Assembly: GCA_003513555.1 (NCBI GenBank)
Contig: DOPG01000345.1
Coordinates: forward strand, 1 to 11,281
Origin: Rhodopirellula sp.
GTDB lineage: Bacteria > Planctomycetota > Planctomycetia > Pirellulales > Pirellulaceae
Length of the DNA stretch: 11,281 nt
Direction of reading: 5' to 3'
Of the stretch, positions 1 through 6,665 are shown in pieces. Both the position numbers and the translations under genes were made by a program. The notes below the pieces were generated by a model. The model was not told the DNA's origin, did no database searches, and was given only the letters and a program-made list of their open reading frames with translations. The stretch's first letter is position 1, and the number at the start of each line of letters is the position of its first letter.

Positions 1-34
1 GGAGTAGTTGCCCTGCCAGTCCAACGGCGGTGAC

Positions 35-775
35 CTAAATCAGGTCTCGCAGTGATTTCAATGCCAGCGGTTCTTTGGTCGCCATCGGTTCACCGTACTT
101 GCGGTTGATCAAACGCCCCCAGTTGGCAGCGTCATCACGAACGCGATCGATCATCGTTGGTGGTTCTGTGGGGCGACCTTCGACGAACTGACTTTGGTAG
201 GCGAGCACTGATTCCAGTTTTTGGTCCCAGTGGTCGCTGATGTCGATGATCCAGTCGGGTTGCACTGCCAAACGTAAATGGATGCAGAAGTAATAGTAGA
301 TCCGCTCGGGGTGAAAACGCTCACCCGGCATGTCTGTTTTGCTGAGCTTAGACCAGAAACGGGCTGCTTCGACCAACTGTGTTGCGGCAACGTGGTCTGG
401 ATGGGCATCTTCCCAATAGGGGGCAAAGATCCAACGTGGTTGGAGAACACGAAAGTAACCCGCAATCAGTTCACGTGCTTCAAGAGTCGGCTCCAACTTT
501 CGGTTGGGCAAACCGGCGTTGCCGCGCCACGCGACACCCAAGGTCTCTGTAGCCTTCAGTGTTTCCTGTCTTCGCCTTGCTTCGCTGCCGTGAGGTGTGG
601 GCTCGCCACTGGTCAGATCAAGAATTCCAACTCGCCAACCTTCCGACACCATTTTTAAAATGGTACCCCCCATGCCCAGTTCAGCATCGTCGGGGTGCGG
701 TGCAACGACCAGGAAATCGAGTGCACGGTCAATGGTCAACTGGCTTGGTCGCTCATTGTGAATGGTTACGTTCAC
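35..775 (-). CDS. bshB1: PIG-L family deacetylase, BshB1-type (bacillithiol biosynthesis)
   Basis: The 246-residue product belongs to the LmbE/PIG-L zinc deacetylases. Residues 25-32 carry the APHPDDAE motif (zinc ligands H27 and D30, general base D29), and residues 125-128 carry HPDH, whose H128 is the expected third ligand. Length and internal segments such as GNAGLPNR, APYWEDAHPDH and IDISDHWDQK match my recollection of the BshB1 branch. That enzyme removes the acetyl group from GlcNAc-malate during synthesis of the thiol bacillithiol in the cytoplasm. The start is GTG with no good Shine-Dalgarno; a TTG at codon 13 is an alternative. It begins 12 bases after the FabZ stop, so the two are probably co-transcribed. 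No bshA or bshC lies in the window, so the bacillithiol role rests on family resemblance; a deacetylase for a related sugar conjugate is the main alternative. Confidence 0.88.
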   Translation of the reverse strand: MNVTIHNERPSQLTIDRALDFLVVAPHPDDAELGMGGTILKMVSEGWRVGILDLTSGEPTPHGSEARRRQETLKATETLGVAWRGNAGLPNRKLEPTLEARELIAGYFRVLQPRWIFAPYWEDAHPDHVAATQLVEAARFWSKLSKTDMPGERFHPERIYYYFCIHLRLAVQPDWIIDISDHWDQKLESVLAYQSQFVEGRPTEPPTMIDRVRDDAANWGRLINRKYGEPMATKEPLALKSLRDLI

Positions 776-787
776 TTGATTGCAAGC

Positions 788-1309
788 TCAGTTCCGTGCC
801 TTGAGCAGGCTTTCGACTGCTTCGACGGGGATGGGGATACCGCGCAGAGTCCCTTCGAGAACGATGTTCTCTCCGACAACGCCTTGGAATGCTGCAACAA
901 TCATGCGACCGCGCCGGTTCTTGATCATTTTGACCATCAGGATCAGTTGGTCACCGGGCGTGACCACGCCGCGAAAACGAACGTCGTCCAAGCCACCGAA
1001 GCCGACCATTTCGGCTCCCAACAAGTCATGCTTTTGCGTGAAATAGCTCGATAGCTGTGCAACCGCCTCAAGCATGACAACGCCGGGCATCAAAGGCATG
1101 CCGGGCATGTGGCCGCGAACCCAAAATTCGTCGTCCGTGATTTCTTTGAGAGCAGCGCATGAGTTCGAATCGAGATCCTCATACAGGATCGCGGTCAATT
1201 GCTCCATTTCAAAACGCTGCGGATTCATTGCACGAATGCCTTCAATGTCGGCGATCGGCTTCTCTAAATCCAGCAATGCAGGGTCGATGATGAATTTGCT
1301 CTTATCCAC
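788..1309 (-). CDS. fabZ: FabZ-type 3-hydroxyacyl-ACP dehydratase
   Basis: The 173-residue product has the hot-dog-fold dehydratase signature: GHMPGMPLMPG at residues 66-76 followed by LEAVAQ at 80-85. It therefore has both catalytic residues, H67 and E81. FabZ removes water from 3-hydroxyacyl-ACP to give trans-2-enoyl-ACP in fatty-acid elongation in the cytosol. The catalytic pair sits about 15 residues later than in typical FabZ, so there is a short N-terminal extension (residues 1-45). The start is GTG, supported by GAGGG five bases upstream; this site overlaps the TGA of the preceding small gene, suggesting translational coupling. The gene is second in a probable three-gene operon ending with the BshB1-type deacetylase. 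It could be a dedicated paralogue rather than the housekeeping FabZ; the window cannot decide this. Confidence 0.88.
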   Translation of the reverse strand: MDKSKFIIDPALLDLEKPIADIEGIRAMNPQRFEMEQLTAILYEDLDSNSCAALKEITDDEFWVRGHMPGMPLMPGVVMLEAVAQLSSYFTQKHDLLGAEMVGFGGLDDVRFRGVVTPGDQLILMVKMIKNRRGRMIVAAFQGVVGENIVLEGTLRGIPIPVEAVESLLKARN

Positions 1310-1325
1310 CGTTACCCTCAGGTTT
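1307..1325 (-). promoter_or_regulatory. fabZ ribosome binding site overlapping the upstream stop
   Basis: On the minus strand the sequence reads CCTGAGGGTAACG and then GTG. The GAGGG is a good Shine-Dalgarno with five-base spacing. It shares bases with the TGA of the 32-codon gene. Ribosomes ending the small gene would therefore sit on the fabZ start region, which suggests coupling and supports the GTG start. Confidence 0.6.
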
Positions 1326-1416
1326 TCACCTTTTTACGTTTTGCTTTTCGAGCTTTGGCACTGGCCGGACGACGACCATGGTTTGCTTTTTTAAGTTTGT
1401 GTTGAGGCTTAGCCAT
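1318..1416 (-). CDS. Tiny very basic protein, possible bL37-like ribosomal protein
   Basis: An ATG-to-TGA frame of 32 codons lies just upstream of fabZ. The product begins MAKPQHKLKKANHGRRPAS and continues with a Lys/Arg/Ala tail ending in KRKKVKT; roughly half its residues are Lys, Arg or His, and there are no acidic residues. From memory, actinobacterial bL37, a tiny 50S subunit protein, has a similar basic stretch followed by ANHGKRP, so ANHGRRP at residues 11-17 suggests a planctomycete relative that binds rRNA. The stop lies 8 bases before the fabZ GTG and supplies part of its ribosome binding site. No clear Shine-Dalgarno precedes the ATG. Composition, ATG start and tight packing argue that it is real; the ribosomal assignment is an inference from one short motif. 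Confidence 0.75.
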   Translation of the reverse strand: MAKPQHKLKKANHGRRPASAKARKAKRKKVKT

Positions 1417-1728
1417 CGATGCACTATCAGAATCAGAGGGAGACACCGTCATATCGACGGTTCGAAACGGAGTTGGATTGTCTACCGCGACTAGGACGCC
1501 GAATCAGGCCGACGACCGCGGACGCAGCAAAATAGCAGGTTTTGCCCGCGGCGGGTAGGTACTTCTCGCCGCAGAGATAAAGGTCACTCATCCACAGGGC
1601 GGATTGTTCGGGACGGTTGGGACATTTCAAGTCGTGCTGGTTTTCCGAAATCAGATGAAACAGGGGACTTGTGCCTTGGATTCCCCCTGGACGCCTGCAA
1701 ACAGTGCCAAAAATATCATGAAAATCAG
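1417..1728 (-). other. Leader/intergenic region with several inverted repeats, possible structured RNA
   Basis: This gap lies between the metallopeptidase stop and the tiny basic gene. It holds four short inverted repeats besides the terminator candidate at 1661-1689. They are ACCGTC/GACGGT at 1445-1461 with a 5-base loop, CCGCG/CGCGG at 1485-1521, GCAAAA/TTTTGC at 1527-1545 with a 7-base loop, and CCCGC/GCGGG at 1545-1555. A TTG-start frame of 65 codons (1433-1630, minus) crosses it, but its product resembles nothing I know. The operon promoter should lie here, yet I see no clear -35/-10 pair. A structured 5' leader that regulates the downstream genes is possible but not shown. Confidence 0.35.
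1661..1689 (-). terminator. Candidate terminator after the metallopeptidase gene
   Basis: Read on the minus strand, CAGGGG, a 17-base loop and CCCCTG form a perfect 6-bp stem followed by TTTC. It starts about 40 bases after the metallopeptidase stop. The loop is large and the U-run short, so it is only a weak intrinsic-terminator candidate. Confidence 0.35.
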
Positions 1729-3306
1729 CTAATATCTTCTTGGTGTGCCTAATCGCGAATGTTGGGAAGGCGAGGCCGGGCCGGGCGTTACCGCTTGCCC
1801 GCCCCGCGAGATTTGTTGCTCTGGCTGAGGATGAGCCGTTTGATAAGTCGCCGCGGGCGAAAACTCCGGGGCGAGGGTTGTCGGTTGGGGGATTGCCCCC
1901 GCGCCCGCCGTCGAATTGAGTTGGCCAGATTGACCAGGGAGGACTGCCGGATTCTCTTGCCCCAACCGAGTGCCTGGATTGAATGCTGCCGCAGCGGTTG
2001 CTGGGTTCATGCCATATTTACCGCTGAAACGGATCGACGGTGGAACCATCGGGATCGTGACCTGAGACAACCCGGTATCACCACGGCTTTGACGTGTCGC
2101 CTCCGCTTGGACTTGCTGGTTTTGGTAATAACCTTGAATCGCTTCGGTTGCCGTTGGTGGAAGAGCTGTTGGCTTGGGGCGGTTCGGCGAAGATACAATG
2201 TTTCGAATCGCCGTCAGGTTGGTGATAGGAGTCGTCATTCCAAAGGCACGCTGTGATGTGCCGTCGGCAAGTGTTGCTGATGCAGCTTCGCCTGGAATAG
2301 CACTTGCGGTGGGTGCATTCAAAGCTAGCTGGTTCACTGCTGGTGATTGCAGGTCCATGTGAGACGGTTGATTTTGGGCGGCCCGTACAACGTTCGAGTA
2401 GGTGCTTGCCGGTCCGCCTGCCAGGATCACGTTTTCGAGGGAGTTGTTTTTCGGCGCGTTGGTGTCGCGGTCATTTTTGCCGACGCTGCCAACATTGGCG
2501 ACTAGCTGCCCCGATGCCGGTTGGGGCTGTGTCTTGGTGTACCTGGTGACTTCACCGCAACCTTCGGATACCCATGCGAGCCAGTACTGTTGCAATTCGG
2601 CCAGCGAGTTATAGCCATAGTGCTGGCGGATGTTATCAGTCCATGAGGGGTTTCGCATGTAGCCTTCCAGGAAGTTGATGAAGGTGCGAGGACCTTGTTG
2701 GCTGATCAAAAAGCGACATACCGAATACCCTTGTGCGTACATGGGCAGCACATCGTTGGGGTACTCTTTTAGCAGGAATAGCTGGTTCATCGCGATTCCG
2801 CGCCGAGATCGCAGGAACTCCTGAAGTTTAGCTTCGTGTTTTTTTCGTTCAGCTGTGTGTTCCACGGTCGTACAGATTCCTTCGTCTGCCCAGCGAGGCA
2901 GAGGGCGACCGAAATGGGTTGCCAGAATCGTGTGTGTGATCTCGTGGGGCAGCACAGAGTCAAGGATTCGCTGCGGCGTTCCAATGACCTCCATTTGAAA
3001 GTCACGAACGGGGGCAGGGTTGTACGTTGTCACACCCTGTGCTGCTAAACGCGGTCCTGATACAACGCGAATCGGGCATGGTCGGGGCCAAGGGGGCAGG
3101 GCCTTGCCGAGCCAGTGCAACGCCAAGTCGCGGCGATAACGCTCAGCAGCGTCGGCAACCGCTTCGGCAAGCTGTGGAGTGGGGGCCTGAATGATGAAAT
3201 TCTGCGTGCGGCGACTGGCTGCGTTGGCTGTGCTGTAACACACGAACAGCAGACAAGTTGCGATCCATCCCAATAAAAAACGTCGATGACGACAAACGGC
3301 ATCCAT
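1729..3306 (-). CDS. Exported MA-like zinc metallopeptidase with low-complexity tail
   Basis: The 525-residue product starts at an ATG preceded by GGGGAG nine bases upstream. The frame stays open upstream to 3450, but that extra 48-residue stretch would bury the signal peptide. Residues 1-29 form a Sec signal (basic start, hydrophobic 10-24, ANA before cleavage). The domain at about 30-275 carries LPHEITHTIL with H121, E122 and H125, and WADEG with E142 as a probable third zinc ligand. This is the HExxH gluzincin arrangement of the peptidase MA-like families. Residues about 283-525 are rich in Ala, Pro, Gln, Thr and Ser with no recognisable domain and are probably disordered. Active-site residues are intact, so a periplasmic or secreted protease is likely; the substrate is unknown. 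It is probably transcribed separately from both neighbours. Confidence 0.82.
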   Translation of the reverse strand: MDAVCRHRRFLLGWIATCLLFVCYSTANAASRRTQNFIIQAPTPQLAEAVADAAERYRRDLALHWLGKALPPWPRPCPIRVVSGPRLAAQGVTTYNPAPVRDFQMEVIGTPQRILDSVLPHEITHTILATHFGRPLPRWADEGICTTVEHTAERKKHEAKLQEFLRSRRGIAMNQLFLLKEYPNDVLPMYAQGYSVCRFLISQQGPRTFINFLEGYMRNPSWTDNIRQHYGYNSLAELQQYWLAWVSEGCGEVTRYTKTQPQPASGQLVANVGSVGKNDRDTNAPKNNSLENVILAGGPASTYSNVVRAAQNQPSHMDLQSPAVNQLALNAPTASAIPGEAASATLADGTSQRAFGMTTPITNLTAIRNIVSSPNRPKPTALPPTATEAIQGYYQNQQVQAEATRQSRGDTGLSQVTIPMVPPSIRFSGKYGMNPATAAAAFNPGTRLGQENPAVLPGQSGQLNSTAGAGAIPQPTTLAPEFSPAATYQTAHPQPEQQISRGGQAVTPGPASPSQHSRLGTPRRY

Positions 3307-3532
3307 GCCGGCTCGCTCCCCTTGGTTGACTGGTGGTGTTGGCTTGTGACACGTCCTTGTGTGACATTCCAACCGAAATTCATGCTGCGTAAGGCAGACG
3401 CTGCTGCCCGACGCCTGCCCAGTTTGGTTCACTGAGCCCGTCTGAATCACTGCCAGAGGAGTTTAAGCAAATTACCCGATTCGCCGATAGGTTGATCCTG
3501 GGGCTTTTGGTTGGCTAGGTGGTTTTGGCTGG

Positions 3533-3553
3533 GCAGGGAGCTTCGGGTCCCGC
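3533..3553 (-). terminator. Weak hairpin after the esterase gene
   Basis: On the minus strand GCGGGA pairs with TCCCTGC, giving six pairs with one bulged T around an 8-base loop, 20 bases after the esterase stop. No U-run follows. It could be a weak terminator or chance. The rest of the 3451-3572 spacer shows nothing I can assign. Confidence 0.22.
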
Positions 3554-3572
3554 AGGTTGCATTACGCGCGAG

Positions 3573-5723
3573 TCAACGGAACAGTTGCTCGAGGAACTGG
3601 GGTAGGTAGTGCCGCCAGACAGGCCAGCTATGTCCACCCTGTGTTTCCTCGTATTGGTAGGGGATGGCTAGCCGGGCGAGTTCACCAACAAACTTACGAT
3701 TGCGTTCCAGTAGCGAGTCGTCGACTCCGCAGGCAACCCAGAGTAATTTCCGCTTGTCATTCGCATCCGAACGGGTCCCCTGAGCCAACTCGGGGTGGTC
3801 TTCCTTCAAAGTGCCCTGTGGGGCGGCTGCACTAAACGCGCCAACCCATTCGAACAGTTCTGGATGTGACAGGCCTGCATGGATCGCCTGACCACCGCCC
3901 ATTGATAATCCAACGACAGCCCGTTCAGCAGGTGTCTGAGTGACTTTGTAATGTTGTGTGAGTAAGGGAAGCAGATCATCGACCATGTCAGCTGTCATGG
4001 CTCGATTGTTGCGCGTGCCATAATCTTTGGATTTTCTTTTTTCCTCGAGCGGAACTGGATGCCCATACGGCATGGCAACCAGCATGGGGGCGATCTTTTT
4101 CTGGTGGATCAGGTTATCGAGCATTTGATGTGCCCGCCCGACCTCGGTCCAAGCCGTCTGATCATCACCGTTACCGTGAAGAAGAACCACGAGCGGGTAG
4201 CCGTCCGCTGCCTTCAGGTTGTAGCCCGGTGGCGTGTAGATCACGGCATTGCGGGGTCGGCCAGAGGTTGTTGATGAGTAGATGTGATGATGCAGCGTGC
4301 CGTGTGGGACTGCTTGCTGTTGTGTCAGTGGCACGACCTGTTCGGCTTTGGCTAGGACTTCCACCATGCTAGCGCAGTTAAGCCATTTCTTGATTACACG
4401 ATTCCTCGGGTCAGTTACGCGGACGCCATCGATGTCGAACGTGTATTCGTGGATCCCAGGGGTGAGGGGTTCGGTTTGATGTTCCCACACACCATCCTGA
4501 TTTAATTCCATGCGGCGGGCACGATTGGCGACCCGAACTCGGACTTCACTGGCATCGCTTCCTGTGACGCGAAAGGTGACGCTTTGATCCTGGTTGACGA
4601 CAGGCGAAACGACATCCCGATTGCTGCGGGCTGGCTGGCGACTGTTGCGCTGCACTTTTCGTTCAATCGCAGAAAAATCAAACTCCCGCACGTCGGACGG
4701 GAAATTGTGTTTCAGCAGCCACCATTCTTCGGTGAAGTTGGCTTTCTCGCCGGGGCGCAAGTTTTCTGCCGGGCCAATGGGTTCCACTTCGACCATTTCT
4801 CCATCGGGGTACCAGACAGAGGCGGTCAGTGCAGCAAATTCGTTGTATGCCCGTTGGGGAAAGGTACGGTAGCGTTTTACAAATAGTTGGTCGGTGGGGG
4901 CGAGGTACGCAAGCCAACCCGCATGAGAATCAAATCCCAATTTTGGGGATGCGGGTGGGCCTGTGACCAGCACTGCTTCATCGGTGACCAGAATGTTCGG
5001 GTCTTCGGCATTAATGGTGATCGACTCACCTTCCCGATACAGCACAAACCCTTTGGGAAACCTGCCTCGCGGAGATCTGGGAACTACGGCGATGCCACCG
5101 CCAATGGCAAAGGTTCTGCTCCAGTGGCATAGGCTCACTGACAGGTTTGATTCGTTCGCGATGGTCTGTGTGCAGACGAGGCGTGAAGATTCTGCGTCCA
5201 GTAGAAAATCCCGCGTCAGACGCACTCCAGACTCTTCGTCGAATTCACTGGTCAATCGGGCGGATCGGTCTCCGGTCAGCTCTCCTTGCCACGGGCCCTG
5301 CCACAGAATACGCCCTCGCTTTACCATTTTCTCTGGTCCAATATCAAAGCGGCCTGCAAGCATTTTTCCGCGTTTGTTTTCTTTGGTGGCTCTCCAACCC
5401 TCAGAGCCAGCTGGTAGATAAAGAACGTTCTTTCCGTCAACTGAGTATTCAAGAACACGGCCGCCCGCCGCGGGGCAGAGCACGACGCGGGTTTTAGCGT
5501 TGCTGAGTTCAATGCAATTGTCGTAGCCGTAGTAATCCACGATTTGGGCACCCATGTATGTCGAATTTGAATACGCTGAGTTTTGGGCATTACTGATGTT
5601 GGGAATGGTCATGCAAATCAGAAAGAGGGCTGATAGTTGAATGGCTGAAAAAAGGTACACGGGCTCACGCTCTTTTGGGGAAATATCGAGAGGTGCGGGT
5701 GGGTTGAATGGTCTTGTTTTCAA
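3573..5723 (-). CDS. Exported fusion: mutarotase-like domain, E-set domain, CE1-type esterase
   Basis: The 716-residue product has an N-terminal export signal (hydrophobic 22-40, cleavage likely after A46). Residues about 55-345 resemble the galactose-mutarotase-like beta-sandwich proteins (DUF4380-like, with a GGRVLEYSVDGKNVLY segment near 88). Residues about 370-455 look like the immunoglobulin-like E-set domain found before esterases. Residues about 470-716 are an alpha/beta-hydrolase of the feruloyl/acetyl-xylan esterase (CE1, esterase D) type: HGNGDD at 516-521, nucleophile S607 in GLSMGG, acid D668 or D669, and H698 in GGHSW. It probably removes ester groups from polysaccharides in the periplasm or outside. 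The TTG start has no Shine-Dalgarno; GTG at codon 22 (5658-5660) would give a shorter signal. The frame is intact, so the fusion is real unless the sequence is misassembled. Confidence 0.85.
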   Translation of the reverse strand: MKTRPFNPPAPLDISPKEREPVYLFSAIQLSALFLICMTIPNISNAQNSAYSNSTYMGAQIVDYYGYDNCIELSNAKTRVVLCPAAGGRVLEYSVDGKNVLYLPAGSEGWRATKENKRGKMLAGRFDIGPEKMVKRGRILWQGPWQGELTGDRSARLTSEFDEESGVRLTRDFLLDAESSRLVCTQTIANESNLSVSLCHWSRTFAIGGGIAVVPRSPRGRFPKGFVLYREGESITINAEDPNILVTDEAVLVTGPPASPKLGFDSHAGWLAYLAPTDQLFVKRYRTFPQRAYNEFAALTASVWYPDGEMVEVEPIGPAENLRPGEKANFTEEWWLLKHNFPSDVREFDFSAIERKVQRNSRQPARSNRDVVSPVVNQDQSVTFRVTGSDASEVRVRVANRARRMELNQDGVWEHQTEPLTPGIHEYTFDIDGVRVTDPRNRVIKKWLNCASMVEVLAKAEQVVPLTQQQAVPHGTLHHHIYSSTTSGRPRNAVIYTPPGYNLKAADGYPLVVLLHGNGDDQTAWTEVGRAHQMLDNLIHQKKIAPMLVAMPYGHPVPLEEKRKSKDYGTRNNRAMTADMVDDLLPLLTQHYKVTQTPAERAVVGLSMGGGQAIHAGLSHPELFEWVGAFSAAAPQGTLKEDHPELAQGTRSDANDKRKLLWVACGVDDSLLERNRKFVGELARLAIPYQYEETQGGHSWPVWRHYLPQFLEQLFR

Positions 5724-6026
5724 GTCGTTCAGCGGCTGTGATCAAAAATGAATTACAAGATTACTCCGGCTTACTGTGACAGTAATGGGAGGGGGACATC
5801 GAATACTTGGTTGAGGATGCTTTGAATTGGCTTTGCGAAATGTGCCCACTTCACTGTTTTCTCTCAGCTTCGTGTTCGTTTTACTTTGCCTGTTTCTGCA
5901 ATCAAGCCGTTAAGGCAGGCTTTTGGTCCGCGTGGAATGGTGGGGGCAGCGATAGTTTCTACCATGAATCATTCGTTTGGGCGAAACACGCTAAGTGCCA
6001 TAATGCCTATTTATAGGTTTGCTGCC
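5724..6026. other. Intergenic region upstream of the esterase, no supported gene
   Basis: About 300 bases separate the esterase start from the ABA4-like stop. Apart from the palindrome at 5771-5785 I see no strong signal. AAGCC/GGCTT at 5904-5922 is a short inverted repeat followed by TTTT on the plus strand, but no plus-strand gene precedes it. A TTG-start, Cys-rich frame (5807-6016, plus) was judged spurious. Confidence 0.5.
5771..5785. promoter_or_regulatory. Candidate operator palindrome upstream of the esterase
   Basis: TTACTGTGACAGTAA is a perfect palindrome with 7-bp arms and one central base. It lies 47 bases upstream of the esterase TTG start, where a promoter would be expected, and has the size and symmetry of a dimeric repressor site. 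The regulator is unknown and no second copy was found in the window. Confidence 0.4.
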
Positions 6027-6503
6027 TTAATCAGCATCCGCAGTAGGGCTGTTCATTTCTTTAAGAGTAGGCTCGTGCGCCAGACTCAAGCTACGTGTTT
6101 GAATCAGGCGTATTACGAGATAAGTCAACAAGCCAATGGGACCCAGTAGAAAAGTGAGGATCAGTGACGGGATCACTAGCAGATGGTGGATACCATGGCG
6201 ACGCGAATCACGTACTTCCCAGCATCCGATAAAGAGGTCAAAGACGAGGTAGTGGATCCACCCTGCCAAAACAACCTTGGGGTCTGCGAAGAATTGGACC
6301 ACTCCCGCTAGCGATGTGAAACTGCCCTCGGCGTTGTTAAAGTCAGAAACGACCAGATACAGGTATGCCACGGCCAGTAATCCACATAGCACGACTGGGA
6401 TTAACAGTCTTGCGAAAATTGGAAACCGAGGGGTCAGGATAAGAACGATCCAGCCCACTGCAGCGGTGTTGTTGCAAAGCAGGAAAACAGTTTCGGGAGT
6501 CAA
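6027..6503 (-). CDS. ABA4-like (DUF4281) four-helix membrane protein
   Basis: The 158-residue product has four predicted membrane segments at about 5-24, 30-52, 77-95 and 105-133. Segments typical of the ABA4-like family are FFADPKVVLAGWIHYL at 71-86, DLFIGCWEVRDSRR at 89-102 and GPIGLLTYLVIR at 121-132. The plant founding member ABA4 is needed to make the carotenoid neoxanthin; the role of bacterial members is not established. The TTG start gives MTPETVF followed directly by helix 1, as I expect for the family, although no Shine-Dalgarno is seen. It lies downstream of the O-methyltransferase on the same strand, 162 bases away, so co-transcription is possible but not shown. The family call is firm; a carotenoid role is only a hypothesis. 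Confidence 0.85.
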   Translation of the reverse strand: MTPETVFLLCNNTAAVGWIVLILTPRFPIFARLLIPVVLCGLLAVAYLYLVVSDFNNAEGSFTSLAGVVQFFADPKVVLAGWIHYLVFDLFIGCWEVRDSRRHGIHHLLVIPSLILTFLLGPIGLLTYLVIRLIQTRSLSLAHEPTLKEMNSPTADAD

Positions 6504-6665
6504 GGATTGGGTGCCATTTGGTGATAGAAACGAATCGTGAACGGTAAGTAGTCAAGGTTTGGTCAGGTGGTAAGGGGTGGCCAGGGGAGGATGTCGATGA
6601 AGCCTGTTGGCTATTTCAGGCGATGGTTTCATGCATGGCAAATGAAGTAGCTTATGGGGCGTGAA

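Noticed and set aside
1..34. Possible start of another minus-strand gene after the deacetylase (TTG at 25-27 giving MDWQGNYS)
   Set aside because: Only eight codons are visible, with no ribosome binding site, so it cannot be supported.
1456..1475. GGTTCGAAA stretch resembling a tRNA T-loop
   Set aside because: The flanking bases do not form the 5-bp T stem and no acceptor or anticodon arms are present.
1433..1630. 65-codon TTG-start frame on the minus strand upstream of the small basic gene
   Set aside because: The product resembles nothing I know, there is no ribosome binding site, and the region is dominated by short inverted repeats. I treat it as leader or intergenic sequence.
1759..2256. 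Long plus-strand frame opposite the metallopeptidase tail
   Set aside because: It is antisense to a low-complexity coding region, Arg/Leu-rich as expected for such a shadow, and has no family resemblance.
3307..3450. 48-residue upstream extension of the metallopeptidase
   Set aside because: It would bury a clear signal peptide, whereas the ATG at 3306 has a GGGGAG site at proper spacing.
5807..6016. 69-codon Cys-rich frame on the plus strand
   Set aside because: It has a TTG start, no well-placed Shine-Dalgarno, no recognisable motif, and lies where regulatory sequence of the esterase is expected. Seven cysteines are interesting but not enough.
6594..6620. GCCTG/CAGGC stem after the methyltransferase stop
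   Set aside because: The stem is only 5 bp, has a competing alternative pairing and lacks a U-run on the minus strand, so it is too weak to call a terminator.
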